Source: Burkholderiaceae bacterium 26
Lineage (GTDB): Bacteria; Pseudomonadota; Gammaproteobacteria; Burkholderiales; Burkholderiaceae
Assembly: GCA_000955795.1 (NCBI GenBank)
Contig: JYOB01000007.1
Location: forward strand, 186,001 to 250,000
Length of the DNA stretch: 64,000 bases
Direction: 5' to 3'
Part shown: positions 1 through 10,417 of the stretch, piece by piece
How the letters are laid out: every line of letters starts with the position of its first letter
How positions within the stretch are numbered: the stretch's first letter is position 1
Notes under the pieces: generated by a model
The model's input: the letters and a program-made list of their open reading frames with translations, nothing else
The model's database searches: none
Told to the model about the DNA's origin: nothing
Program-made: the position numbers and the translations under genes

Positions 1-574
1 GCGTCGTCGCGTCGGCATCGGCGCTGGTATTCGATTGGCCTGCGGGCTGGGCAAGCGGCTGTTGCGCGGTTGCGGCCTGCTGCGCAGCCTGGCGGGCGGC
101 CTCGATCTGCGCCGCCAGTTGTGCAGCCGGATCGACCACGGCCTGCTGCGCAGCGGTATCGAGATCCTTGGCGTTGGCAGGCTGCGCCGGCTTGGCGTTG
201 GCCGTATCGACGGTGCCGCTGGCCGGCGTGGTAACAGCTTGCGCCGGCGTGTTGGCATCGGCCGGTTTCGCATCCTGATCGTTGCGCGCGGCGCCGGTGC
301 GTGCGACATCCTTGCGGGCGATATCGGCACGGCGGCTGGCATCGTCGGCGGCGGATTGTGCATCGGCGCGACGGCGCGCGGCGTCCTGAGCCAGGCGGTC
401 CGACAACAGGTTGCCGAAGGTATCAGTGCCCGACGAGGAGGCCTGTGTCTTGTCGGCGGCGGCAGTATTGCCGGCCGACAGCATGGCGCCCAGGTCCTTG
501 GCGGCGGCGTTGGGGGTGGCACTCAAGCCCACGTTGACTCCATCTTGCGACTGCGTGTTCGCGTTGGTCTTCAA
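1..574 (-). CDS. fliK: Flagellar hook-length control protein FliK (N-terminal part, cut by window edge)
   Basis: An open frame continues off the left edge right after fliJ. The probable start is TTG at 574-572, overlapping the fliJ stop (TTGA); an in-frame GTG lies 14 codons further in. The visible 190 or so residues are rich in Ala, Gln, Asp and Thr with low-complexity stretches, as expected of the secreted molecular-ruler N-terminus of FliK. FliK measures the hook and switches the export gate (FlhB) from rod/hook to filament substrates. The call rests mainly on position as last gene of fliFGHIJK and on composition, because the diagnostic C-terminal switch domain lies outside the window. Confidence 0.8.
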   Translation of the reverse strand, partial: MKTNANTQSQDGVNVGLSATPNAAAKDLGAMLSAGNTAAADKTQASSSGTDTFGNLLSDRLAQDAARRRADAQSAADDASRRADIARKDVARTGAARNDQDAKPADANTPAQAVTTPASGTVDTANAKPAQPANAKDLDTAAQQAVVDPAAQLAAQIEAARQAAQQAATAQQPLAQPAGQSNTSADADATT

Positions 575-1035
575 TTGCCGCCCTGTGCCGCACGCATGCG
601 GATCACCTTGGCGGCGTGTTCGTCGTTGTCGCGCTGGGCTCGGCGTTCTTCGTCCAGGCGCTGCTCTTCAATGTGGCGCTGGCGCAGGATGTCGAACGAC
701 TGCTCGCGGCGCTGCTTTTCCAGCCAGTTGGCACGGCTCATCGCAAGCTGCTGCTCCAGCGCGTTGATGGTGCCCTTCTGCTGGTGCACGGCATTGCCCA
801 GGCGGTCGATAAAGGCCGCGTAGTTGCGCAGGCGCGTGATGTCCATGCCGCCTTCGGCGGTGCTCAGCATTTGCTGGTGATAGTTGTTGCGGTAGTCAGA
901 CAACAGCGCCAGCTTTTGCGTGGCGGCCTCGCGCGTGTTCATCAGGCGGCCGACTTCCTGCGTGGCTTTCTCGGTGTCCTTCTGGGCCAGTTCCAGCACG
1001 GTTTCGAGGCGGAACGGCTTGTTCATGGTGGTCAT
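571..1035 (-). CDS. fliJ: Flagellar export protein FliJ
   Basis: A 154-aa, highly charged, almost wholly helical protein rich in Gln, Arg and Glu, matching the usual size (about 147 aa) and coiled-coil nature of FliJ. FliJ sits in the central hole of the FliI hexamer, resembles the gamma stalk of F1-ATPase, and cycles export chaperones to the FlhA gate. The start is the ATG at 1035, preceded by GGAGGG seven bases upstream; a second Met three codons later is less well spaced. It lies 108 bp downstream of fliI and overlaps the presumed fliK start by four bases. Confidence 0.93.
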   Translation of the reverse strand: MTTMNKPFRLETVLELAQKDTEKATQEVGRLMNTREAATQKLALLSDYRNNYHQQMLSTAEGGMDITRLRNYAAFIDRLGNAVHQQKGTINALEQQLAMSRANWLEKQRREQSFDILRQRHIEEQRLDEERRAQRDNDEHAAKVIRMRAAQGGN

Positions 1036-1143
1036 CGGTAGACCCTCCAGCTTCCCGTTACATCAACCCATCGGACGCAAACCCGGCGGCTTTAGCCCCC
1101 GGCTTGCACAACGCTCGCGGCTTCACAGTGTCAAGCGGGCACA

Positions 1144-2592
1144 TCACGCCAGCACTCCCTGCATCTTCTCCAGCGTGTGCTCGCGGCTTTCGTTCTCGAA
1201 CATGCCCTGCTGCAGGAACGCTTCCATGTCGGGGTAGCGCGCGATGGCCTGGTCGGTCACCGGGTCGCTGCCACGTGCGTAGGCGCCCACGGCAATCAGG
1301 TCGCGGTTGCGCTGGTAGCGGGCATAGAGCTGCTTGAAGCGGCGGGCCGTGTCGAGCTGCTCGCGCGGCACGATGGCCGACATCACGCGGCTGATCGACT
1401 GTTCGATATCGATGGCCGGGTAGTGGCCCTGCTCGGCCAGCTTGCGCGAGAGCACAAAGTGACCGTCCAGAATGGCGCGCGCCGCATCGGCAATCGGATC
1501 CTGCTGGTCATCGCCTTCGGCCAGCACGGTGTAGAACGCGGTGATGGAGCCGCCGCGCCCGTTGGCATCCACCATGCCGTTACCGGCACGCTCGACCAGC
1601 GCGGGCAGCTTGGCAAACGCCGAGGGCGGATAGCCCTTGGTGGCCGGCGGCTCACCGATGGCCAGGGCGATCTCGCGCTGCGCCATCGCATAGCGCGTAA
1701 GCGAATCGACGATCAGCAGCACGTTGCAGCCGCGGTCGCGGAAGTACTCGGCAATCGTGTGGGCGTAAGCGGCGCCCTGCAGACGCATCAGTGGCGAGGT
1801 GTCGGCCGGTGCGGCCACCACGGCCGAGCGTGCCATGCCTTCGTCCCCAAGGATCTCGTCGATGAATTCCTTCACTTCGCGGCCGCGCTCGCCGATCAGC
1901 CCCACCACCACCACGTCGGCTTCGGTATAGCGGGCCATCATGCCCAGCAACACGCTCTTGCCCACGCCGGAGCCGGCGAACAGACCCAGACGCTGGCCCT
2001 GACCAACGGTCAGCAGACCGTTGATGGCGCGCACGCCCACGTCGAGCACGTGCTCGATCGGCTTGCGCTTGAGCGGGTTCAGCGGTGCCGGGTTCAATGT
2101 GCCCCAGGCCAGGTCTTCATGCGCACCCAGCGGCCCCTTGCCGTCGAGCGGCTCACCGTTTGCGTCCACCACACGCCCCAGCAGGCGCGGCCCCACGGGC
2201 AGGTATTTGCTGTGTGAAATCGTTGGGTCGGCGCCGTCTTCGCTCGACACCGCCAGACGTTGCGGCTCCAGCGGGAACACGCGCGCACCGGGCACCACGC
2301 CCATCAGATCCGTTTGCGGCATCAGGAAAGCGCGCTCTTCGGCAAAGCCCACCACTTCGGCCAGCACGTGCCGGCCGTGCGGCAGTTCCACGCGGCAGGC
2401 ACTGCCCACCGGCAGCTTCAAGCCAACGGCTTCCATGACCAGGCCGGCCACACGCGTGAGCTTGCCGCACGTCACCACCGGGCGTGCCAGACGCGCACGC
2501 TGCGCGGTCTGCTGCAAGTGGGTTTGCCACATGCGCACGTTGGGATTGTTGACGGCGCCCTGCGTTGCCGGCTGCATGGTCTCAAGCGACAT
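1144..2592 (-). CDS. fliI: Flagellum-specific ATPase FliI
   Basis: Type III export ATPase that, with FliH and FliJ, unfolds and delivers flagellar substrates to the export gate. The 482-aa product has a Walker A loop AGSGVGKS at about residues 206-213, a Walker B segment ending [11 protein letters not shown], and the GERGREV stretch shared with F1 beta subunits. The frame opens further upstream, but the ATG at 2592 is chosen because GGAGGGG lies six bases before it. This start overlaps the end of fliH by 11 bp, which suggests translational coupling. Confidence 0.97.
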   Translation of the reverse strand: MSLETMQPATQGAVNNPNVRMWQTHLQQTAQRARLARPVVTCGKLTRVAGLVMEAVGLKLPVGSACRVELPHGRHVLAEVVGFAEERAFLMPQTDLMGVVPGARVFPLEPQRLAVSSEDGADPTISHSKYLPVGPRLLGRVVDANGEPLDGKGPLGAHEDLAWGTLNPAPLNPLKRKPIEHVLDVGVRAINGLLTVGQGQRLGLFAGSGVGKSVLLGMMARYTEADVVVVGLIGERGREVKEFIDEILGDEGMARSAVVAAPADTSPLMRLQGAAYAHTIAEYFRDRGCNVLLIVDSLTRYAMAQREIALAIGEPPATKGYPPSAFAKLPALVERAGNGMVDANGRGGSITAFYTVLAEGDDQQDPIADAARAILDGHFVLSRKLAEQGHYPAIDIEQSISRVMSAIVPREQLDTARRFKQLYARYQRNRDLIAVGAYARGSDPVTDQAIARYPDMEAFLQQGMFENESREHTLEKMQGVLA

Positions 2593-3319
2593 GGAGTGCC
2601 CCTCCTGCCACGCGTTCGGCTTCCGAGCGCTCGCTGGCAAGCCATGCGGTATCGCGGCCCAGCGCGCGGGTCAGTTCGGCCCAGCGGGTTTGCAGCGTGG
2701 CATCGGTTTCGCCAAAGCGGGTCTGCAAGCGGCAGCCGCCGCGCTCGATGGCGGCATCGACGATGAGCGTCCAGCCGGCGGCGGCCAGCTCGGTGCCCAG
2801 CGTCTGGCGGATCAGCTCTGCATCATCGGCATGCACGCGCAACATGGCGGGCGCCGGTGCGGTGGGCGCGTCGCCCAGCACTTCGCGAATCAGCGGCAGG
2901 ATGCGCTCGGGCTGCGCGTGCAGCGCGCCGCGCAGAAACTGCTGCGCCAGTTGCAGCGCCAGATCCACCAGCTCTTCGGCAACGCTGCCGTTCAGTTGGT
3001 CGATCGCATCGCGCACGGATTGCATCAGCGTGGCGATGTGCTTTGAGTCTTCCTCACCCTGGCGGCGGCCTTGTTCAAAGCCATCCTGAAAGCCTTGCGC
3101 AAAACCATCGCGGCGGCCTTCGTCGCGGGCGGTGGCAAGCTCCGCGTCCAGCGCGGCCTGCCATTCCTCTTCGGAAATCGGCGGCTCTTCAGGCTCGGGC
3201 GGCGGCGGGGGCGGCGCGGCTGCAGCGGCGGCCTGTGCGGCCTGGCGCTCGAAGTCGGTCGGCTCCCACGGCTGGCAGTTGACCAGCGTATCGCGCGGGA
3301 TGATCGGCGGACGTGGCAT
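2582..3319 (-). CDS. fliH: Flagellar assembly protein FliH (ATPase regulator)
   Basis: FliH forms a dimer that binds FliI, restrains its ATPase and docks it to the C-ring through FliN. The 245-aa product has a proline/glutamate-rich N-terminal part, then a glycine-repeat helix (AxxxGxxxG-like pattern around residues 65-85: [20 protein letters not shown]) typical of FliH, then a C-terminal domain related to the F1 b/delta subunits. A GGAG lies seven bases before the start ATG. The gene sits between fliG and fliI as usual. Confidence 0.94.
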   Translation of the reverse strand: MPRPPIIPRDTLVNCQPWEPTDFERQAAQAAAAAAPPPPPPEPEEPPISEEEWQAALDAELATARDEGRRDGFAQGFQDGFEQGRRQGEEDSKHIATLMQSVRDAIDQLNGSVAEELVDLALQLAQQFLRGALHAQPERILPLIREVLGDAPTAPAPAMLRVHADDAELIRQTLGTELAAAGWTLIVDAAIERGGCRLQTRFGETDATLQTRWAELTRALGRDTAWLASERSEAERVAGGALHVA

Positions 3320-3354
3320 CTCAGCGCTCCGTCACAACATGGCAACCAGCGCGG

Positions 3355-4347
3355 TCAGACATACGCGTCCTCCGCCTTGCGGCCGATCGTGATCTCGCCT
3401 TCGTCGGCCAGGCGGCGCGCAACAACCAGGATTTCCTTTTGCTGCGCTTCGACTTCCGACACCTTGACGGGGCCCAGCACTTCCAGTTCTTCCTTGAGCA
3501 TCGTGCCGGCACGCTGCGACATGTTGGCGAACACCTTGTCGCGGAACTCCTGCTTGGCGCCCTTGAGGGCCACCACCAGAACGTCCTGGCTGATCTCGCG
3601 CAGCAGCGTCTGCAGCGCACGGCCGTCCAGATCGATCAGGTTGTCGAACACGAACATCTTCTCGACGATGGCATCGGCCAGTTCCGGATCGCGTGAGCGC
3701 ACGCCTTCGATGACGGAGCTTTCCACGGCGCTCGGCACCAGGTTGAGGATTTCCGCTGCCGTGAGCACGCCACCCATCGCGTTCTTCTTGCGATGGTCGT
3801 TGCCTTGCAGCAGCTTGGTCAGCACGTCGTTCAGCTCGCGCAGGGCGCTGGGCTGAATGCCGTCGAGCGTGGCGATACGCAGGATGGTGTCGTTGCGCAG
3901 GCGCTCGGTGAAATAGGTCAGGATTTCCGAAGCCTGATCGCGGTCCAGGTGGACCAGGATCGTGGCGATGATCTGCGGGTGTTCGTTGCGGATCAGTTCC
4001 GCCACCGACGATGCGTCCATCCACTTCAGGCCTTCGATGCCGCTGGTGTCGCCGCCCGAGAGGATGCGGTCGATGATATTGGCGGCGCGGTCGTCGCCCA
4101 GTGCCTTGCGGAAGACGGTGCGGATGTACTCGTTGGAATCCACGTCCAGCGGCAGGTCTTCGGCTTCGATGAAGAACGCGTCAAAGGCGTCGAGCACACG
4201 CTCGCGCGACACGTTCTTCAGCGCGGCCATGGTGGCGCCGAGCTTCTGCACTTCACGCGGGCCCAGGTGCTTGAGCACTTCGGCGGCTTCGCTTTCGCCC
4301 AGCGACATCATGAGGATGGCGCTGCGTTGGAGTCCTTCGGCGCTCAT
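3355..4347 (-). CDS. fliG: Flagellar motor switch protein FliG
   Basis: Rotor protein linking the MS ring (FliF) to FliM/FliN and taking torque from the stator through its C-terminal charged ridge. At 330 aa it is full length. It shows the N-terminal FliF-binding helices (LQRSAILMMSLGE), the EHPQIIATIL motif of the middle domain near residue 120, and the C-terminal torque region with alternating charges (RSRDPELADAIVEKMFVFDNL). Its ATG overlaps the fliF stop (ATGA), so translation is probably coupled. Confidence 0.98.
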   Translation of the reverse strand: MSAEGLQRSAILMMSLGESEAAEVLKHLGPREVQKLGATMAALKNVSRERVLDAFDAFFIEAEDLPLDVDSNEYIRTVFRKALGDDRAANIIDRILSGGDTSGIEGLKWMDASSVAELIRNEHPQIIATILVHLDRDQASEILTYFTERLRNDTILRIATLDGIQPSALRELNDVLTKLLQGNDHRKKNAMGGVLTAAEILNLVPSAVESSVIEGVRSRDPELADAIVEKMFVFDNLIDLDGRALQTLLREISQDVLVVALKGAKQEFRDKVFANMSQRAGTMLKEELEVLGPVKVSEVEAQQKEILVVARRLADEGEITIGRKAEDAYV

Positions 4348-6179
4348 TCGTTACTCACCCATTGTTTGATGACGGCCGCGACTGCGCGCGGGTTGCTCTG
4401 CGCCACGCGGCGCATGGTCTCGAGCTTCTTCTCGAAGTCGTTGTTCTTGAGTTGCGGCAACGCGTCCGGCAGATCTTCGGAATCGGCGCCGGCAGCCCCC
4501 GGGCCTTCCAGCTCCGGCCCGGCCGAAGCGGCGGCACCGGTGATGATCGGGGCGTTCGGGTCTTCGCCTTCGCGGCCGACGAAGGTGGGCGTTGCTGCCT
4601 CGGCCTTCTTGCCCATCGAGCGGATCGCCGGACGGATCACCGCGAACACCAGGATCAGGAAGCCGATTGCCAGCGCCAGATACTTGGCGGCCTGGATGGC
4701 GTACTGGATCATCTCCGGCTGCTTCCACAGCGGCAGGTCGTCCTTGGCCATCGGCAGCGTGCCCGAGAACTGGCTGTTGACCACGTTCACGGAGTCGCCG
4801 CGCTTGGCGTCAAAGCCCACGGCATCCTTGACCAGCGCGTTGAGGTTGGCCATCTCGGCTTCCGACAACGGCTTCCAGGTCTTGCCGTCGCCACGGTAGT
4901 TGACCACCACGGCCACCGACAGGCGGCGCACGGTGCCCACTGCGGCGCGGGTGCGGCGCACGGTCTTGTCGACTTCGTAATTGGTCGTGGTGTCGCGGGT
5001 GCTCGACGAGTTGCCGCTGGTTGCGGTACCGCTCGTGTTGGCAGCCGCCGCTTGTTGCGGTTGGCCATTCGGGCCGGTTGCCGCCGGTTGCGACGCCGAG
5101 GCCGGCGCCGGTGCGGTCGGCAACATGCGCGGCGCGGTCGGCGGTTGGTTGGACAGCGCGCCCGGCACGCCGCCCTGGGCGTCGGCCTTGTTCTGCGTGG
5201 CTTCAGCGGTGTGCGTGCTGCGCACGGCTGCGTTGGCCGGGTCCTGGTTCGGACGATACGTTTCGGCCATCTGCTCGGTGTTGTCCAGATCGACGTCGGC
5301 CGTCACCTGCGCACGCACGTTGTCCTCACCCACCACGGGGCCGAGGATGGCTTCGATGCGCTTGATATAACCCTGCTCGACGTCGCGCACATAGCTCAAC
5401 TGCGTCGGGTCAAGGCCCGAGGCGGTGTCCTGGAACGACGACGACAGCAGGCGACCCGATTGGTCGACCACCGTCACGTTGGCCAGCGGCAGGTTTGGCA
5501 CGCTGCTCGACACAAGGTGGCCAATGGCCTGCACCTGCGAGCGGTCGAGCATGCGGCCCGGATACAGCTTGAGCAGCACCGACGCACTGGGCTTGGCCTG
5601 CTCGCGCACGAACACCGACGGCTTGGTCATGGCCAGATGCACGCGGGCGGACTGCACCTCCTGCATGGCCTGGATGGTGCGGGCCAGCTCGCCTTCCAGG
5701 GCGCGCTGGTAATTGACTTGCTCGGCAAACTGGCTCGTGCCGAACTTCTGGTTTTCCATCAGCTCGAAACCGGCCTGGCCGCCCTTGGGCAGACCTTGCG
5801 AAGCGAGCTTCAGACGGGCTTCATGCACGCTCGTCTCGGGCACCATGATGGCGGTGCCGCCTTCGGCAAAGCGGTACGGCACATTCATTTGCTGCAGCGC
5901 AGCGATGATCGCCCCGCCGTCGCTGTCGGACACATTGCTGTACAGGACGCGGTAGTCCGGAGCGCGGCTCCACAGCATCGCGGCGGCAATGACAGCCACC
6001 AGCGCGGCACCGCCGATCATCAGCAGCAGTCGCGGCGACAGACGGCCGAGCGGGCCCAGGGCGCCCAGCGCACCTGCACCTCCCGCTTTCTGGCGCGTCA
6101 TCGCGCCCTGGCCCACCGCCGGCATATCAACCGTACCGAGCGTGTCGGCGACAGCAACCGAATCGGCTGTCGTTGGCAT
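4344..6179 (-). CDS. fliF: Flagellar MS-ring protein FliF
   Basis: Forms the inner-membrane MS ring on which the whole basal body is built. The 611-aa protein has an N-terminal transmembrane segment near residues 50-70 (LLLMIGGAALVAVIAAAMLW), the YscJ/FliF ring-building domains, a Pro/Ala/Gln/Ser-rich linker around residues 330-390 in the periplasmic part, a second transmembrane helix near 490-510, and a C-terminal tail ending AAVIKQWVSNE that binds FliG. AGGAG lies six bases before the ATG. It is the first gene of the fliFGHIJK operon and diverges from fliE across 282 bp that hold both promoters. Confidence 0.98.
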   Translation of the reverse strand: MPTTADSVAVADTLGTVDMPAVGQGAMTRQKAGGAGALGALGPLGRLSPRLLLMIGGAALVAVIAAAMLWSRAPDYRVLYSNVSDSDGGAIIAALQQMNVPYRFAEGGTAIMVPETSVHEARLKLASQGLPKGGQAGFELMENQKFGTSQFAEQVNYQRALEGELARTIQAMQEVQSARVHLAMTKPSVFVREQAKPSASVLLKLYPGRMLDRSQVQAIGHLVSSSVPNLPLANVTVVDQSGRLLSSSFQDTASGLDPTQLSYVRDVEQGYIKRIEAILGPVVGEDNVRAQVTADVDLDNTEQMAETYRPNQDPANAAVRSTHTAEATQNKADAQGGVPGALSNQPPTAPRMLPTAPAPASASQPAATGPNGQPQQAAAANTSGTATSGNSSSTRDTTTNYEVDKTVRRTRAAVGTVRRLSVAVVVNYRGDGKTWKPLSEAEMANLNALVKDAVGFDAKRGDSVNVVNSQFSGTLPMAKDDLPLWKQPEMIQYAIQAAKYLALAIGFLILVFAVIRPAIRSMGKKAEAATPTFVGREGEDPNAPIITGAAASAGPELEGPGAAGADSEDLPDALPQLKNNDFEKKLETMRRVAQSNPRAVAAVIKQWVSNE

Positions 6180-6461
6180 CCCAAATCTCCTGACTGACTA
6201 CGTTGCTTGAGCGCTCACCCAATGTCTGGGCATGGCTCCGTGGTTGCCATTATCGGCAGTGGGGGCGCAAGCAAATCGGCAAGAAGAGGGCCTTTTCCCG
6301 TTCTTTTGGGCGCTTGGGAACGACGGCTTGGCGGCTACCTTTGCATCACCGTGGCGCCATAGCGACCAACCGGCCGGGGTGGAAAGCCCCCAAGAAAGCC
6401 GGCCCAGGCAGCTAAGCAACGGCGCCGCAAGCAAGACAGAGAAAAGAGGAGCTTTCTTCAC

Positions 6462-6806
6462 ATGGATATTACGAACGCCAATTCAGTGGTCTCGCTGATG
6501 AACAGCGTGCTGGCGCCGTCCAGCACGGTGGGTGGCATTGGCGGGGGTGTCGGTTCGGCCACGGGCGACGGCGCCAAGGTCAGCGTGGACTTCGGGGCGG
6601 TGCTCAAGTCGTCGCTGGACCGGGTCGACGCGTCGCAGCAGAAGGCTGAATCCGTTTCGCGCAGCTTCGAAATGGGCAACAACGACGTGGATCTGCACGA
6701 CGTGATGCTCTCGCTGCAGAAGGCCAACATCGACATGCAGACCGCGGTGCAGGTGCGCAACAAGTTCGTCTCGGCGTACCAGAGCATCATGAGCATGTCG
6801 ATCTGA
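6462..6806 (+). CDS. fliE: Flagellar hook-basal body complex protein FliE, copy 1
   Basis: FliE joins the MS ring to the proximal rod and is needed early to open rod export. The 114-aa protein has the conserved FliE C-terminal half (SRSFEMGNNDVDLHDVMLSL to the end), with a Gly-rich variable linker near residues 24-38. GAGGAG lies ten bases upstream of the ATG. It diverges from fliF as in other Ralstonia and Burkholderia, but it is followed by a glycosyltransferase and sugar genes rather than more basal-body genes. A near-identical second copy lies at 16079. Confidence 0.97.
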   Translation: MDITNANSVVSLMNSVLAPSSTVGGIGGGVGSATGDGAKVSVDFGAVLKSSLDRVDASQQKAESVSRSFEMGNNDVDLHDVMLSLQKANIDMQTAVQVRNKFVSAYQSIMSMSI

Positions 6807-6842
6807 CGTCACTTTTTCTACGCTTTCTTTTCTTCGCGCCGC

Positions 6843-7952
6843 ATGTCCAAACACGCCAAACACCGCGCAAAGCCCGCCCGGGGCAGTCTTGCGCTGGTCG
6901 TCATCGCCCGCGACGAGGCCGCCTGCATCGAGCGCTGCCTGATGAGCGCCAAGCCGCACGTCGACCGCATGATCGTGCTGGATACCGGCTCGACCGACGA
7001 CACCGTGGCGATTGCCAAGGCGTGCGGCGCGCAGGTGCACCATTTCACGTGGGTGGATGACTTTTCCGCCGCCCGCAATGCCGCGCTCGCCGCCGCCAAT
7101 GCGGATTGGAACCTCGTGCTGGACGCCGACGAATGGATTGAAAGCGGCACGGACGAGCTGCGCGACGCCTGCACCTTCGGCCCGTTGCTGGGCGTGGTGT
7201 GCATCCGCAGCGGATTTGAAGTCTCAGGCAAGGTGGAGCAATCCAACAGCTGGATTGCGCGCCTGCTGCCGCGCGGCGTGCGCTACAAGGGCCGCATCCA
7301 CGAGCAACCCGATGCCGATCTGCAACGGGTCCGCCTGCCGCTGGTGATCGGCCACGACGGCTACTTGGACGTGAAGCTCGACAAGAAGCGCGGGCGCAAC
7401 CACACCCTGCTGCAGCTGGAGCTGGCCGCCCGCCCAGACGATCCGTACGTGCTTTACCAACTCGGCAAGGATTTCCAGATCAACCTGGGCGACGCCGCCC
7501 AGGCCGCCGAGTATTACCGGCGCGCCGTGGCGACGGCGCCCAAGCAGTCGCCCTATCGGCATGACCTGTGTATCTGCCTGCTGGCGTGCCTGAGCCAGAC
7601 CGGGCAGTTGGACGAGGCCATCACCCTTGCCGGTGAGTGGATGGACGAATGGTCTGGCTCGCCGGACTACTTCTACCTGCTCGGCCACCTGATGTTTGAA
7701 GCCGCCGCAAAACACCCGGCCCAGGCCGAAAAGCAGTGGCTGCCGATGGCGGAAAACGCGTTCCTGAAGTGCCTGGAGATTGGCGAGCAGCCCAAGCTGG
7801 ACGCTGCCGTGTTCGGGCGCGGCAGCTTTGCCGCCGCAAAGTACCTGGCGCTGACCTACCGCGCCCTGGCCGACACACTGGCCATCAAGTCGAACCAATA
7901 TTCCGACCTCGCGCGGCAGATGCAGGAACGCAGCGCAGTCGCCGCCGCATGA
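6843..7952 (+). CDS. Family 2 glycosyltransferase with TPR-like C-terminus (paralogue 1), probable flagellin glycosyltransferase
   Basis: The 369-aa protein starts with a GT-A fold: [17 protein letters not shown] near residues 19-35, [16 protein letters not shown], and the DxD-type metal site in [10 protein letters not shown] near residue 96. The C-terminal 150 residues are helical with TPR-like repeats ([27 protein letters not shown]), suited to binding a protein substrate. It follows fliE by 36 bp and has no strong Shine-Dalgarno. Proteins of this build beside flagellin genes modify flagellin in other bacteria; that role here is inference from context. A clear paralogue lies at 17501. Confidence 0.85.
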   Translation: MSKHAKHRAKPARGSLALVVIARDEAACIERCLMSAKPHVDRMIVLDTGSTDDTVAIAKACGAQVHHFTWVDDFSAARNAALAAANADWNLVLDADEWIESGTDELRDACTFGPLLGVVCIRSGFEVSGKVEQSNSWIARLLPRGVRYKGRIHEQPDADLQRVRLPLVIGHDGYLDVKLDKKRGRNHTLLQLELAARPDDPYVLYQLGKDFQINLGDAAQAAEYYRRAVATAPKQSPYRHDLCICLLACLSQTGQLDEAITLAGEWMDEWSGSPDYFYLLGHLMFEAAAKHPAQAEKQWLPMAENAFLKCLEIGEQPKLDAAVFGRGSFAAAKYLALTYRALADTLAIKSNQYSDLARQMQERSAVAAA

Positions 7953-7962
7953 GCACGCAATC

Positions 7963-8736
7963 ATGAAGACAGTCATCCTGGCCGGGGGCCTCGGCACGCG
8001 CATCAGCGAGGAATCGCACCTGCGGCCCAAGCCGATGATCGAGATTGGTGGCCGCCCGATCCTGTGGCACATCATGAAGATCTATGCCGCGCACGGTATC
8101 AACGATTTCATCATCTGCCTCGGTTACAAGGGCTACGTGATCAAGGAGTACTTCGCCAACTACTTCCTGCACATGTCGGACGTGACGTTCGATATGTCGA
8201 AGAACGAAGTGACCGTGCATGAACGCCACGCCGAGCCCTGGCGCGTCACGCTGGTCGACACGGGCGAACAATCGCAGACCGGCGGGCGCCTGAAGCGCGT
8301 GGCCGCTTATCTGGACCCGAACGAGCCGTTCTGCTTCACCTACGGCGACGGCGTGTCTGACATCGACATCACCAGCAAGATCGCCTTCCACCGCGAGCAC
8401 GGCAAGATGGCCACCGTGACGGCCGTGCAACCGCCTGGCCGCTACGGCATGCTCCAGCGCGACGGCGCACGCGTGACCGGCTTTACTGAAAAGCCGCCCG
8501 GCGACGGCGGCAGCTGGATCAACGGCGGCTTCTTCGTGCTCAATCCGTCCGTCATCGAGTACATCGCAAGCGAAGACACCCCGTGGGAAGGCGCGCCAAT
8601 GGCACGCCTTGCCGAGATGGGCGAACTGAACACGTTCGAGCACCACGGCTTCTGGCAGCCGATGGACACGCTGCGCGACAAGAACAGTCTGGAAGCCCTT
8701 TGGCAAGCGGGGAGTGCACCGTGGAAAAAGTGGTGA
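7963..8736 (+). CDS. rfbF: Glucose-1-phosphate cytidylyltransferase
   Basis: Makes CDP-glucose from glucose-1-phosphate and CTP, the first step to CDP-linked 6-deoxysugars. The 257-aa product begins with the nucleotidyltransferase signature [13 protein letters not shown] and the downstream [19 protein letters not shown] block, specific to the cytidylyltransferase branch; the usual length is about 257 aa. It starts 10 bp after the glycosyltransferase stop and its last 16 bp overlap the next gene, as expected for a co-translated pathway pair. Confidence 0.95.
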   Translation: MKTVILAGGLGTRISEESHLRPKPMIEIGGRPILWHIMKIYAAHGINDFIICLGYKGYVIKEYFANYFLHMSDVTFDMSKNEVTVHERHAEPWRVTLVDTGEQSQTGGRLKRVAAYLDPNEPFCFTYGDGVSDIDITSKIAFHREHGKMATVTAVQPPGRYGMLQRDGARVTGFTEKPPGDGGSWINGGFFVLNPSVIEYIASEDTPWEGAPMARLAEMGELNTFEHHGFWQPMDTLRDKNSLEALWQAGSAPWKKW

Positions 8737-9827
8737 CGCTCGACACGCGTGCGTGGGCTGGCAAGCGCGTCTTCCTGACCGGACATACCGGTTTCAAGGG
8801 CAGCTGGCTTGCGCTCTGGCTGCGCCAGCTTGGCGCCGAAGTGTATGGCTACAGCCTGGCACCGCAAACGCACCCGAATCTCTTTTCGCTGGCCGAGGTG
8901 GAATCCGCCATGGCCGGCCACACGCTGGGTGATATCCGTGACGCAGATGGCCTGCGTGCTGCCATGACCGCAGCGCGGCCCGACATCGTCTTTCACCTCG
9001 CAGCCCAACCGCTGGTGCGCGCGTCGTATCAAGACCCGGTCGGCACCTATGCCACCAATGTGATGGGCACCGTGAACGTGCTGGAGGCCGCGCGCGGCTG
9101 CACGAACCTGTCCGCCATCGTCGTCGCCACCACCGACAAGTGCTACGACAACCGCGAGTGGGCCTGGGGCTATCGCGAGACCGATGCACTCGGCGGCCAT
9201 GACCCGTACAGCGCATCCAAGGCCTGCGCCGAACTGGTGGCCGCAAGCTACCGGCGCGCCTTCTTCGCCAACGGCCCGCTGCTGGCCACGGGCCGCGCAG
9301 GCAATGTGATCGGCGGCGGCGACTGGTCCGAAGACCGGCTGATCCCCGACGCCGAGCGCGCGATGCGTGCCGGTGCGCCGCTGATCATCCGTTCACCTCA
9401 CGCCACGCGGCCGTGGCAACACGTTCTGGATTGCCTGCATGGGTACTTGGTGCTCGCGCAACGGCTGCTGGCCGGTGACGCGGCCTGTGCGACCGCCTGG
9501 AACTTCGGCCCGGACAGCGCCGCCACGCGCACGGTCGAACAGGTCTTGCAAGGCTTGCAACAACATTGGCCCACGCTGATCTGGCAACTGGACGCCAATG
9601 CCACCACCGGCAAGCACGAGGCCGGCATGCTGCATCTGGACGCCAGCCGGGCACGCCAGCAACTAGGCTGGCAGACAGCGTGCCCGTTCGAGACCGCGCT
9701 GGAACAGACCGCCGCGTGGTATCGGCATCTGCATGAAAAGACAGCGGGCGCACGCGCGCTCTGTGACCAGCAGATTGACCGCTTCACCGCCGTCGCGTCT
9801 GCTGCCACATCCAGGAGCGCCGCATGA
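8721..9827 (+). CDS. rfbG: CDP-glucose 4,6-dehydratase
   Basis: Converts CDP-glucose to CDP-4-dehydro-6-deoxyglucose. It is an extended SDR with the NAD-binding motif [10 protein letters not shown] near residues 20-29 and the catalytic YSASK (Tyr/Lys) in [13 protein letters not shown]. The frame is open upstream inside rfbF, but the GTG at 8721 is preferred because GGGGAG lies six bases before it, giving a 368-aa protein close to the family's usual 356-360. It overlaps rfbF by 16 bp and the next gene by ATGA. Confidence 0.95.
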   Translation: MEKVVTLDTRAWAGKRVFLTGHTGFKGSWLALWLRQLGAEVYGYSLAPQTHPNLFSLAEVESAMAGHTLGDIRDADGLRAAMTAARPDIVFHLAAQPLVRASYQDPVGTYATNVMGTVNVLEAARGCTNLSAIVVATTDKCYDNREWAWGYRETDALGGHDPYSASKACAELVAASYRRAFFANGPLLATGRAGNVIGGGDWSEDRLIPDAERAMRAGAPLIIRSPHATRPWQHVLDCLHGYLVLAQRLLAGDAACATAWNFGPDSAATRTVEQVLQGLQQHWPTLIWQLDANATTGKHEAGMLHLDASRARQQLGWQTACPFETALEQTAAWYRHLHEKTAGARALCDQQIDRFTAVASAATSRSAA

Positions 9828-10417
9828 GCCGTTTCACCATCCAACCGACACTGCTGGCCGGCGTGGTTGAAATCAGCCGCAAGGTCATGGGTGACCATCG
9901 CGGTTACTTCACGCGTTTCTTCTGTGCGGATGAACTTGCCGCCGCCGGCTTCGACAGCCCGGTCGCGCAGATCAACCATTCCTATTCGGCCAAGCGCGGC
10001 ACCGTGCGCGGGCTGCACTTTCAATACCCGCCGCATGCCGAGATCAAGCTCGTGAGCTGCGTGCGTGGCCGTGTCTTCGATGTGGCCGTTGACTTGCGTG
10101 CAGGCTCGCCAACGTTCCTGCAATGGCATGCGGTGGAGTTGTCTGCCGAACGCCACAACAGCCTGCTGGTGCCGCGCGGGTTTGCCCACGGCTTCCAGGC
10201 GCTGGAAGACGATTGCGAGCTTTTGTATCTGACCTCGACGCCGTACGCGCAAGCCGCTGAAGACGGGCTCAACCCGACCGACAGCCGCCTGGGCATTGCT
10301 TGGCCGCTGACCATTACCGAATGCTCCGACCGGGACCGCAACCATCCGCCGCTGACCGACGCGTTTGCGGGCATCACGCTGCGGGCCCTGAATCCTGAAC
10401 TGCAGGAACAGCCATGA
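9824..10417 (+). CDS. dTDP-4-dehydrorhamnose 3,5-epimerase-like sugar epimerase (RmlC family)
   Basis: The 197-aa cupin protein has the RmlC hallmarks: RGGYF-like DHRGYFTRFF near residue 26, NHSYSAKRGTVRGLHFQ with the catalytic His, VRGRVFDVAVDLR and the VPRGFAHGF segment. It would epimerise C3 and/or C5 of the 4-keto-6-deoxy sugar made by rfbG. Because the two preceding genes make a CDP sugar, the substrate is more likely CDP- than dTDP-linked. It is ATGA-coupled to both neighbours. Whether it epimerises one or two centres cannot be read from the sequence. Confidence 0.88.
   Translation: MSRFTIQPTLLAGVVEISRKVMGDHRGYFTRFFCADELAAAGFDSPVAQINHSYSAKRGTVRGLHFQYPPHAEIKLVSCVRGRVFDVAVDLRAGSPTFLQWHAVELSAERHNSLLVPRGFAHGFQALEDDCELLYLTSTPYAQAAEDGLNPTDSRLGIAWPLTITECSDRDRNHPPLTDAFAGITLRALNPELQEQP

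Noticed and set aside
1177-2217. Long plus-strand open frame opposite fliI, and many similar frames opposite other genes.
   Set aside because: Mirror frames of GC-rich coding sequence; protein is His/Arg/Ala-rich without domains, and the real gene on the other strand is certain.
6233-6248. TGGCTC-N5-TTGC upstream of fliE resembling a sigma-54 promoter.
   Set aside because: Spacing fits but the match is partial, the region would need an activator site that was not seen, and flagellar class-2 genes in Ralstonia are known to depend on FlhDC, not sigma-54.
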